A DNA stretch of 64,000 nt from JAFMDF01 sp965222705 (lineage in GTDB: Bacteria > Bacteroidota > Bacteroidia > Chitinophagales > Saprospiraceae). The DNA lies in NCBI GenBank assembly GCA_965222705.1, contig CBDCUO010000026.1, positions 102,054 through 166,053 on the forward strand, read 5' to 3'. The notes below the pieces were generated by a model, which did no database searches, was not told where the DNA came from, and was given only the letters and a program-made list of their open reading frames with translations. Of this stretch, positions 28,970-36,226 are shown one piece after another (position 1 is the first letter of the stretch; the number at the start of each line of letters is the position of its first letter). Made by a program: the position numbers and the translations under genes.

Positions 28970-30375
28970 ATGATAAAAAGCCGACTAATAGAAGTAATGA
29001 GGGCTTTTTCTAAAAAAGAATTCAGAGAATTAAAAAAAATGGCTAAACTCGCCTGCCCACAATCAACGGCAAGATGTCATTCTTTTATATGAATACCTCC
29101 TGGAAAAAAATGTGTTATTTGAGGATGATTTATTAAGCAAACAATTGGTATTCAAGCATATTTATCCCAATGAAGCATTTGATGATGCCAAAATGAGACA
29201 GGTTATGCACTTCTTGTTCCGGGCCCTTGAGGATTTTTTTAGCCTATGCTAAATTTGAAAAAGAGCTTATTAAAAAAAAGCTGGCTTTAGCGGAAGTTTA
29301 CAGAAATAAAAAACTTGACAGAAATTTTTTGAAAATCAGTAAAGAAATAGCGCAGCTTTTGGATAAAGAGGAGAATAGCGAAGGTTATTTTTATAATAAT
29401 TATTTGCTTCAAAAGGAGGTTTTTAGGTATCAGAGTACTTTGAAAAGAACGGAAACTTTTAATCTTCAAGAAGTTACAGATTTTTTTGACAAAGCATACA
29501 TAATTGAAAAACTAATACATGGTTGCGAAATGCTCGCTCACCAGAATCTCTATAAAATAGAGTACAAAACAGGACTGTTAGACGACATCTTAAAATTTGT
29601 AGAGCAAGAAAACTTTCTTGATACTCCAAGAATAGGCATCTACTACTTTTTATATAAAATAACCTTAGATAAAAATAATACTAATGATTTTTTTACCTTA
29701 AAAAAATACTTTGAGGCCGGTGATTCGATCCCTCCAGCAGAAATCAAATCCGCTTATCTGATTGCTATTAATTTTTGTATCAATCAACTCAATATGGGAA
29801 ATAAAGAATTTGTGGCGGAAGTGTTCAAATTATATAAATCAGGAATAGAAAGAGATATATTTATTGAAAACGGAGTCCTTTCAAGGTGGACTTTTAAAAA
29901 CATCATAAGTGCGGGCTTAAGTCTGAAAGAATACAATTGGGTAGAAAATTTTATTAAAAATTTTAATCAATTTTTAAAAGAAGAATTTAGAGAAAGCTTT
30001 ATGAGTTATAATTATGCAAAATTATATTTTGAAAAGGGAGAGTATGATAAAGCACTTGAAGTTTTTCAGCGAAGTGTTTTTAATGACTTTTTGACAAATA
30101 TTGATTCGAAAATCATACAATTAAAGATTTATTTCGAAATGGACGAAATTAGATTAATTGAATCGCTCCTGGAAAGTATGCGTGCCTACTTGCAACGCAA
30201 AAAAGTAATGGGGTATCACAAGACTAATTATAAAAATATCATTCGTTATACCAAAAAGTTGCTTAAGGTCAATCCTTATAGTAAAGCCCAGATAGAAAAA
30301 TTAAAAACGGAAATAGAGGCGACTACTCCCTTGACAGAAAAAACCTGGCTCTTAAAACAATTGGGCAAATATTGA
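28970..30375 (+). CDS. Hypothetical helical protein of a Bacteroidota family (frame broken twice)
   Basis: Reading three frames together gives about 465 residues, beginning MIKSRLIEVMRAFSKKEFRELKK (ATG 28970), continuing with WLNSPAHNQRQDVILLYEYLLEK and IYPNEAFDDAKMRQVMHFLFRALEDF, then LAYAKFEKELIKKKLALAEVY to the stop at 30375. The breaks are one extra A in the A8 run at 29032-29039 and one extra T in the T7 run at 29234-29240; removing both gives a single open frame. The N-terminus resembles a widespread Bacteroidota family in which a short helical domain precedes TPR-like helices. It has no signal peptide and is strongly helical and charged. Function unknown. Likely sequence errors at homopolymers. 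Confidence 0.7.
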
Positions 30376-30390
30376 GTTTTCATTTGTTTT

Positions 30391-30615
30391 TTACAGCATA
30401 TTTTTGACTAGTTGATTAGGGTAATCAATTAATTTTTTAGTACTATTTGATTGCTCGATTAAACACTGGTAGAATTTAATAAAATGTCTCGTATGCTGTC
30501 CTATGGATGCATTCGATAGCAGCAATAGTTTTTGGCAATACGCCGAGGGCTTAATTTGTAGTAGACAACACTTCGCGTCTTCCAGAATACTTTTTGCCAA
30601 AACTTTTACATTCGT
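30391..30615 (-). pseudogene. Truncated DinB-like fragment
   Basis: A minus-strand frame of about 75 residues has NVKVLAKSILEDAK and then NASIGQHTRHFIKFYQCLIEQ and LIDYPNQ. These resemble the first 70 residues of DinB/YfiT-type four-helix proteins, including the metal-ligand histidine context GASIGQHxRH. It then ends at VKNML, where a full-length protein would have another 100 residues, and it abuts the 3' end of the frameshifted gene at 28970-30375. No clear start codon in a family-like place; the frame is open to 30714 but that part has no similarity. I take it as a decayed remnant. Confidence 0.4.
30412..30436 (+). terminator. Weak terminator after the gene ending at 30375
   Basis: TTGATTA at 30412-30418 pairs with TAATCAA at 30422-30428 around GGG, followed by TTAATTTTTT. 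It lies 36 bp past the stop. The stem is AT-rich. Confidence 0.45.
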
Positions 30616-30949
30616 ATATGAATGGGTTGATAAGGAGAAAATATAAAATTTAGACACGTCCAGTGTTGAAGCGAAGAACCGAATTATTGATGAAATCACA
30701 AACAATTTTCTCAAACAAATGTTTCTGGTTTATACATTTTGCGACAAATAAGTATAAAAACTACCTTCTTTTAATAAGAACTCTAGCGATTTTTCATCAT
30801 TTTTGGGGTAACTTCGCCAAAATTTTTTCTTCTTTGACAAATTTCGCAACCTATTCAAAGGGAAGCGCAAAAAGGATCAAAGAAAGTACCAGCTTTCACT
30901 TTGAATGGACTTGAAAAAACAGAATTTGTCAAAGAATCAACTTTTTTTA

Positions 30950-31624
30950 ATGAGGCAATTAATTTTTACTCTTATTATTTTTACATTATTCATTTGGGGC
31001 TGTATAAAAGATGACTTCATCGATGATTTTGTAGAGCCTACTCTTCGGATCGACACCTTAGTTGATACCCTTGCTATAGATTCATTTTTTCAATTTGAAG
31101 CCATTTATTTAAACAATGTCGGAGTAGCGGCGGAAGTACCTATTGAATGGAGCAGTTCCCTGCCAGAAATTATAAGCATAACGAGCGATGGACTGGCGCA
31201 GGCACTCCAATTTGGCAGCTCTATTATTTCTGTACAGCACAGTGATGGCACCACTATTTTGAAGGATTCTATAAAAGTAAGCGTCGGAGGAATCACCACA
31301 ATGACTATGGAGGAAAGAGGCGGGACGATCGCTTCGACTAGCTCTTATACATTAACGGGAGATTTTATACTCTTTGAAGAGGGAAATAGCTTGATTCTAG
31401 AACTTTCTGATAATTATCAGGCTTCCACAGCTTTGCCAGGTCTATATGTGTATTTAACTAATAACCGAAATACCACTGCCAATGCACTTGAAATTGGAGC
31501 AGTGCAAATATTTTCTGGTGCTCATAGCTACACGATTGAAAACACAGGCATTAATGACTACAATTATATCCTTTATTTTTGCAAGCCTTTCAATGTTAAA
31601 GTAGGGGATGGTGAAATATTTTAA
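30950..31624 (+). CDS. Lipoprotein with Ig-like and DM13 domains
   Basis: About 224 residues from ATG 30950 (MRQLIFTLIIFTLF), chosen because a lipobox FIWGC follows. A bacterial Ig-like/BIG2-type domain comes first (FQFEAIYLNNVGVAAEVPIEWSSS ... ITSDGLAQALQFGSSIISV, about residues 50-125). A DM13 domain follows (TGDFILFEEGNSLILELSDNYQAST, LPGLYVYLTNN, LEIGAVQIFSGAHSYTIENTGINDYNYILYFCKPFNV, about 130-224). DM13 has been proposed to bind haem or a redox cofactor through a conserved cysteine, here in YFCKPF. Probably periplasmic or surface-exposed. It is followed 48 bp later by a likely outer-membrane barrel on the same strand. Confidence 0.78.
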   Translation: MRQLIFTLIIFTLFIWGCIKDDFIDDFVEPTLRIDTLVDTLAIDSFFQFEAIYLNNVGVAAEVPIEWSSSLPEIISITSDGLAQALQFGSSIISVQHSDGTTILKDSIKVSVGGITTMTMEERGGTIASTSSYTLTGDFILFEEGNSLILELSDNYQASTALPGLYVYLTNNRNTTANALEIGAVQIFSGAHSYTIENTGINDYNYILYFCKPFNVKVGDGEIF

Positions 31625-31672
31625 GAAACGTCTAAAAATGGCTCGATTATTTCCAATAAAGCTTTTTATATT

Positions 31673-32548
31673 TTGAGAAAAATAACCTGTACTTTTACGG
31701 TAATGCTCTTTTCTGTGGCGATGTTAACTGCAGGCGGACCGTGGCCTCAGCAAAAAGGAGCGGGCTACTTTAAATTGTCAGAATGGTGGATTGTTTTTGA
31801 TCAGCACTATACGGATGCTGGATTAATTGACCCCAATGTAACTACCGGAATATTTAGCACATTTTTTTATGCGGAGTATGGCTTGACCAGTCGATTGACG
31901 GGTGTTCTGAATGCTCCATTATTCAGCCGAAACTATATGAATAACCTGGTTTCTAATACCACAAAAGAAATTTTGGTGGAGGGGGAAGCCCTCAATTCGT
32001 TGGGGGATATAGATGTGGGGTTAAAATATGGCATCACCAGACCAGGCAGTAGCGTCCCTATTTCCCTCTCTATTGTTTTAGGGCTTCCAACCGGAAAAAG
32101 CGTTGCTGGCACTTTAAATAACTTGCAAACGGGAGATGGCGAGTTTAACCAACTCGTACAAGTTGATGCGGGTTTTGGTTTCAAATTAGGAGAAAAAGCG
32201 GCCGGCTATACCAGTGCCTATATAGGATTTAATAACAGAACAAAGGGCTTTTCTGAAGAATTTAGGTATGGCCTTGAGTCGGGCGTGGGACTATTTGATC
32301 AAAAATTATGGATAATTGGAAGGCTATTTGGGATTGAATCTTTAAAAAACGGGTCAACAGCCGAAAATACGACGAGTACAAGTATTTTCGCCAATAACAC
32401 GGAATACACCAGCATTTCAATGGAAGTCAACTATTACTTGACGAAAAGAACTGGTTTGTCTGCTTCTATTGCTGGGGCAGTACGCGGGGAAATTATAGCT
32501 GCTGCTCCTTCTTATTCCATAGGGGTTTTTTATGATTTGAGTAGATAA
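31673..32548 (+). CDS. Outer-membrane β-barrel-like protein
   Basis: A 291-residue secreted protein; the TTG start at 31673 gives a basic N-terminus and a signal peptide MRKITCTFTVMLFSVAMLTAGG. The mature protein shows alternating hydrophobic strands with aromatic residues (YFKLSEWWIVFDQHYTDA, FYAEYGLTSRLTGVLNAPLFS, SLSIVLGLPTGKS, SAYIGFNNRTKGFSEEFRYGLESGVGLF) and ends in YSIGVFYDLSR. The pattern fits a transporter-like or porin-like 12-strand barrel of unknown specificity. With the DM13 lipoprotein upstream it may form a two-gene envelope unit. Confidence 0.7.
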   Translation: MRKITCTFTVMLFSVAMLTAGGPWPQQKGAGYFKLSEWWIVFDQHYTDAGLIDPNVTTGIFSTFFYAEYGLTSRLTGVLNAPLFSRNYMNNLVSNTTKEILVEGEALNSLGDIDVGLKYGITRPGSSVPISLSIVLGLPTGKSVAGTLNNLQTGDGEFNQLVQVDAGFGFKLGEKAAGYTSAYIGFNNRTKGFSEEFRYGLESGVGLFDQKLWIIGRLFGIESLKNGSTAENTTSTSIFANNTEYTSISMEVNYYLTKRTGLSASIAGAVRGEIIAAAPSYSIGVFYDLSR

Positions 32549-32654
32549 ACCTAAAGAATCCGTTCAAAAAGGTTGTTCCCTTATAGACCTTTTGTTGCCC
32601 CGCCGATAAACTCGCTGGCTTTAAATTTCGCAAGTTTGTTTGGAGTTTTGGAAA

Positions 32655-32960
32655 TTAATTTTTCGAAAATGCAGGTAAGGTCCTTTCAGCAGTATTATAA
32701 GACGAAAGCAAGTTAATGCGAATTTTCATAAAGCTGGTCAATGGCATATCTGCCAAAATGTTCATGACCTCCAATTCGGAATTGGCATTAATAATAGCCC
32801 ATAATTTAGTTTTTTCGGAAGATTGGGCATAGGAACGAAGTTTTCCCTCATCAAATAAACGGTCAACAACAATTTTTTGATAAGGAATCATTTCTTTAAA
32901 TGCAGAGGATAATTTCTTAGGTAGTGTAAAATCTACCATAAATTGGAATTCGGTGTTCAT
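32655..32960 (-). CDS. Muconolactone-isomerase-like small protein
   Basis: A 101-residue protein with MVDFTLPKKL, FKEMIPYQKIVVDRLFDEGKLRSYAQSSEKTKLWAIINANSELEVMNILADMPLTSFMKIRI. This is the ferredoxin-like dimeric α+β plan of the muconolactone δ-isomerase/YciI-type family. The true enzymes act in aromatic degradation, but no such genes are here, so a different role is likely. No signal peptide. It is isolated on the minus strand with about 100 bp to the barrel gene's stop. Confidence 0.6.
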   Translation of the reverse strand: MNTEFQFMVDFTLPKKLSSAFKEMIPYQKIVVDRLFDEGKLRSYAQSSEKTKLWAIINANSELEVMNILADMPLTSFMKIRINLLSSYNTAERTLPAFSKN

Positions 32961-33226
32961 CAGATAAAGAGATCGTTTGTGTGTTTAAGAAGAAGAAACT
33001 CTTCTTGTAGCCTTCTTTCGTTTCTCATTAGGTTTGACAAATGTATCCGAAAAAAGGGAAAATTACCATAAATAAAAGGAAGGAATGGCTACTTTGCTAT
33101 TGGCAGTCATTTTTTAGCAAAAAACCAAAGGGGCGAGGTATTGTTTATTTCTTTTTAAAGCTTCAATTATTTTTCTTTTATTATCAATTTTTTCAAACCC
33201 TTTACTTCCAACCATTGTTTTAACCT

Positions 33227-33234
33227 TATCTTTG
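33227..33234 (+). promoter_or_regulatory. Candidate -7 box for ribA
   Basis: TATCTTTG matches TAnnTTTG, with TTTA in the -33 position (33201-33204). It would give a leader of about 160 nt that contains the R2 repeat. Confidence 0.35.
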
Positions 33235-33267
33235 CAAAAGAGTTAAATGATTACCAATCGGCATCTA

Positions 33268-33337
33268 TCTAGTGTAGTGATTCGTAATTAAATGACTAAT
33301 ATTGATTTGACAAATTGTTGATTTTCAACGTATTGTA
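33268..33337 (+). repeat. Intergenic repeat family R2, copy A
   Basis: A 70-bp stretch (TCTAGTGTAGTGATTCG to CGTATTGTA). It aligns to 19565-19635 and, more weakly, to the minus strand of 28651-28715. It lies 60 bp upstream of the ribA start. Confidence 0.55.
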
Positions 33338-33397
33338 GGACTGAACCTTCTAGCTGACGGGATCAGAAACTTAAGATTTAAAACCACTAAAACAGAT

Positions 33398-33976
33398 ATG
33401 AAGAGACAATCGGAGGCTTTTATACCTATGGATAGTGGAAATTTTAGAATTATTGCTTATGCAGAAAACACCGATGAGTTAATGCCTCATTTGGCATTGG
33501 TAAGCAATAAAACGGATACCAACGAAACCGTATTGGTAAGGATTCATTCTGAATGTATGACTGGAGATTTGTTTCATTCCAAACGGTGTGATTGTGGAGA
33601 ACAGTTAGATGCCGCCTTAGACAGGATTTCAAAAGAAGGCGGCGTGGTCGTTTACTTGCGTCAAGAGGGCAGAGGGATTGGCTTAATCAATAAGCTCAAA
33701 GCTTATAGCTTGCAGGATAAGGGGCTTAATACCATTGATGCTAATACTCATTTGGGACTGGAAGTGGATGCTCGACAGTACGATATTGCCATTCAAATTT
33801 TAAAAGATTTGGGCATTCGCTCTATTAATTTATTGACCAATAATCCTGATAAAATAGAAGCGATTGAAAATTCACCTATTTTAATTATGAATCGAATACC
33901 TTTAGTCATTCCGGCTAAAAGAGAAAATTATCAATATTTAAAAACCAAAAAAGAGGAAATGGGGCACTTGTTTTAG
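33398..33976 (+). CDS. ribA: GTP cyclohydrolase II
   Basis: A 192-residue enzyme that opens GTP to 2,5-diamino-6-ribosylamino-4(3H)-pyrimidinone 5'-phosphate, the first step of riboflavin synthesis. It carries the zinc site SECMTGDLFHSKRCDCGEQL (three cysteines), the catalytic YLRQEGRGIGLINKLKAYSLQDKG with the essential tyrosine/arginine region, and LTNNPDKIEAI. It is a standalone RibA without the DHBP-synthase (RibB) half. No other rib gene is in the window. The upstream leader is long and contains a repeat. Confidence 0.95.
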   Translation: MKRQSEAFIPMDSGNFRIIAYAENTDELMPHLALVSNKTDTNETVLVRIHSECMTGDLFHSKRCDCGEQLDAALDRISKEGGVVVYLRQEGRGIGLINKLKAYSLQDKGLNTIDANTHLGLEVDARQYDIAIQILKDLGIRSINLLTNNPDKIEAIENSPILIMNRIPLVIPAKRENYQYLKTKKEEMGHLF

Positions 33977-34098
33977 TAAAATAATTGTTGATTAGATTAT
34001 CTTGTTAAATCCTAAAAATCTTATCTTGCTTTCCAAACATTTATCACTTTCATTCGGTTATTTCTAATATTAACTTTCTATCATCTTACTAAGTACCG

Positions 34099-35232
34099 AT
34101 GAAAATAGGCATTATATGTTATCCTACTTATGGTGGAAGTGGTGTAGTAGCGACTGAAATAGGATTGGGACTGGCAAAACGGGGACATGAAGTTCATTTC
34201 ATTACTTACAAACGTCCGGTTCGACTCTCCCCTTTTCATGAAAACATATTTTTTCACGAGGTAGCAGAAGCAGATTATCCGCTTTTTGAATATCCACCTT
34301 ATGATACTGCATTGGCAAGCAAGATGGTAGATGTTGTTAAATATGCAAATTTGGATTTGCTACATGTACACTATGCCATTCCTCATGCGACAGTTGCCTA
34401 TATGGCCAAAAAGATATTATTGAGTGAAGGTCGCTATGTTCCAGTTATTACCACCTTACATGGAACGGACATTACGCTGGTAGGCAAGCATCGAACCTTT
34501 TCTCCCGTGGTTGCTTTTTCTATTAATAAGTCCGATGGTGTGACTGCAGTATCCAGTTATTTAAAGAAGGAAACTTATAAACATTTTGATATAAAAAATG
34601 ATATAGAGGTCATTTATAACTTTATTGATTTTGGTCGTTTTAAAAAAGTAGATAAGGATCATTTTAAAAAATTGATTGCGCCGGACGGGGAGCGAATTTT
34701 AGCCCATGTGTCCAATTTTAGAAAGGTGAAGCGAGTAGAGGATGTCATTTATATTTTTGAAAAAATCTATCGAAAAATACCCTGCAAATTATTGCTAATT
34801 GGGGACGGGCCGGAGCGGCAAAACCTAGAGGATTTATGTCGAAAGATAAATCTGTGCCATGAAGTTCGTTTTCTTGGAAAGCAAAATGCAATAGAAGAGT
34901 TATTGGCCATTTCGGATTTGTTTCTCATTCCTTCTGGCAATGAAAGTTTTGGCTTGGCCGCACTAGAAGCCATGGCTTGCGAAGTGCCGGTTATTTCCTC
35001 TAATGTGGGAGGATTGCCCGAAGTCAATATTCATGGAGAGACGGGATATCTAAGTGATATAGGAAATGTAGAAGAAATGGCAGCGAATGCCATAAAAATT
35101 TTGGAAAACGAAGAAGTTTTACAACGATTTAGAAAAAACGCGCTGGCTCAGGCAAAACGATTTGATATTAAAAACATTTTGCCTCAATACGAGGCTTACT
35201 ATGAGCAGATTCTGGCAGCAGCGGTCTATTAG
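34099..35232 (+). CDS. bshA: N-acetyl-α-D-glucosaminyl L-malate synthase (bacillithiol)
   Basis: A 377-residue GT4-family glycosyltransferase that joins UDP-GlcNAc and L-malate, the first committed step of bacillithiol synthesis. The N-terminus MKIGIICYPTYGGSGVVATEIGLGLAKRGHEVHFIT is diagnostic, as are LLHVHYAIPHA and TTLHGTDITLVG. The C-terminal Rossmann fold has LLIGDGPE and PSGNESFGLAALEAMACEVPVISSNVGGLPEV (the nucleotide-sugar site with the E-x7-E pattern). Bacillithiol is used as a low-molecular-weight thiol in many Bacteroidota. The bshB and bshC genes are not in the window. Confidence 0.94.
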   Translation: MKIGIICYPTYGGSGVVATEIGLGLAKRGHEVHFITYKRPVRLSPFHENIFFHEVAEADYPLFEYPPYDTALASKMVDVVKYANLDLLHVHYAIPHATVAYMAKKILLSEGRYVPVITTLHGTDITLVGKHRTFSPVVAFSINKSDGVTAVSSYLKKETYKHFDIKNDIEVIYNFIDFGRFKKVDKDHFKKLIAPDGERILAHVSNFRKVKRVEDVIYIFEKIYRKIPCKLLLIGDGPERQNLEDLCRKINLCHEVRFLGKQNAIEELLAISDLFLIPSGNESFGLAALEAMACEVPVISSNVGGLPEVNIHGETGYLSDIGNVEEMAANAIKILENEEVLQRFRKNALAQAKRFDIKNILPQYEAYYEQILAAAVY

Positions 35233-35238
35233 TTTCTT

Positions 35239-36033
35239 TTATTCATTCAAATTCCATTTATATTCCAAAAACGCCACCTCCGCATCTCTGCTAATGTCCA
35301 TTTTTACATAAGGATTGATAAAATCAATTAATTTTTTAGCACGGCCGCTTCCGCCAAATAAACGGCTAAAAATGCCTTTATTAGTAAAATCTGTACTGTA
35401 CCATTTGAAGATACTGGAGATTTTAATTTTCTCAGAGCTAGAGATTTGATTTTTTCGAATGTCATTTAAAAATAGTCGAGTTTGGTCGTCTAGTTGGGCA
35501 TCCAGTTTTTCTGCTACATAAGCCTCATTCCGCAATCGAGGACAGGAATAAGAAGCACAGTTTACGGCAAAATGAATGCGTGGCTCGTCAAATTGTTTCC
35601 GAATGATGCCATGCTCTATATTATTTAAATCGTATTCCATGCCACCTATTTTGATGAATTTTATATCCCAAACGCTATTCACAAAACCAATCCCGCTTTT
35701 TATGTCTTTAATACTTTTTACCGGATAATGGTCTATGATCAGCTTGACTGTGAAAGCATTATAAACATTAATCCAATAGGCTAATTGTTCGTCTTTCGAC
35801 CAATTTTTTTTATTGGGTGGGTTGTCTTTTAGTAGTGCGAGATAATTATTAAATTGGGTGCTGTCCCTGATAAATCCTTTATAATTCACACTTCCTTCAG
35901 GGCTTACATATTGCTGTAATAAGTCATCAAAAATGGCATGGCTGATGGGCTGTGTATCTGATTTCACCAATTTCACGCCACAACTAAATGAGCAAGCTAA
36001 TAGAAAAAATAGGCTAATTTTAAATAGCTGCAT
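35239..36033 (-). CDS. DUF547 lipoprotein
   Basis: About 264 residues from ATG 36033 (MQLFKISLFFLLACSFSC), chosen because it forms a lipobox-type signal peptide; the frame is open 28 codons further upstream. The DUF547 domain is clear: LAYWINVYNAFTVKLIIDHYPVKSIKDI, VWDIKFIKIGG, LNNIEHGIIRKQFDEPRIHFAVNCASYSCPRLRNEAY. It is thought to be a papain-like-fold domain with a Cys-His pair, visible here as NCAS and IEH, but the biochemical role of secreted DUF547 proteins is not settled. It is convergent with bshA (6-bp gap) and follows a strong terminator. Confidence 0.85.
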   Translation of the reverse strand: MQLFKISLFFLLACSFSCGVKLVKSDTQPISHAIFDDLLQQYVSPEGSVNYKGFIRDSTQFNNYLALLKDNPPNKKNWSKDEQLAYWINVYNAFTVKLIIDHYPVKSIKDIKSGIGFVNSVWDIKFIKIGGMEYDLNNIEHGIIRKQFDEPRIHFAVNCASYSCPRLRNEAYVAEKLDAQLDDQTRLFLNDIRKNQISSSEKIKISSIFKWYSTDFTNKGIFSRLFGGSGRAKKLIDFINPYVKMDISRDAEVAFLEYKWNLNE

Positions 36034-36161
36034 TTTAAAATTTATGGTTCTTTGACAAATTCTGTGGTTATTGGAATACTCTGTAGAAGGAAATAGTTTA
36101 TTTTCAAGTATCCGCAAAAAGACAATTTCCTTATTTCCAAGCGAAAAACTGCTTTAATACC

Positions 36162-36205
36162 AAATAAAAAGGATTTAGTCATGCATGACTAAATCCTTTT
36201 TATTT
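36162..36205 (-). terminator. Perfect 22-bp-arm palindromic terminator after ftsH
   Basis: Arms 36162-36183 and 36184-36205 are perfectly complementary with no loop beyond ATGCAT at the centre; the outer parts are A-rich and T-rich, so it can act on both strands. It lies between the ftsH stop and the DUF547 start. Confidence 0.85.
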
Positions 36206-36226
36206 TGGATAAAATCCCAACAAGCT

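Larger units (their letters stand above)
32961..33397. other. Intergenic region upstream of ribA
   Basis: The 437 bp contain a promoter-like TATCTTTG at 33227-33234 and the R2 repeat at 33268-33337. I see no FMN-riboswitch signature and no convincing gene; a 60-codon frame at 33041 has poor composition. Confidence 0.5.

Noticed and set aside
33041..33223. 60-codon open frame upstream of ribA
   Set aside because: Biased toward F, K and Y as expected of AT-rich non-coding DNA, with no recognisable motif.
33234..33397. FMN riboswitch in the ribA leader
   Set aside because: I could not find the conserved RFN-element core; the leader contains the R2 repeat instead.
34210..34235. A tRNA T-arm-like GGTTCGACTC
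   Set aside because: Lies inside bshA coding sequence; no cloverleaf can be formed around it.
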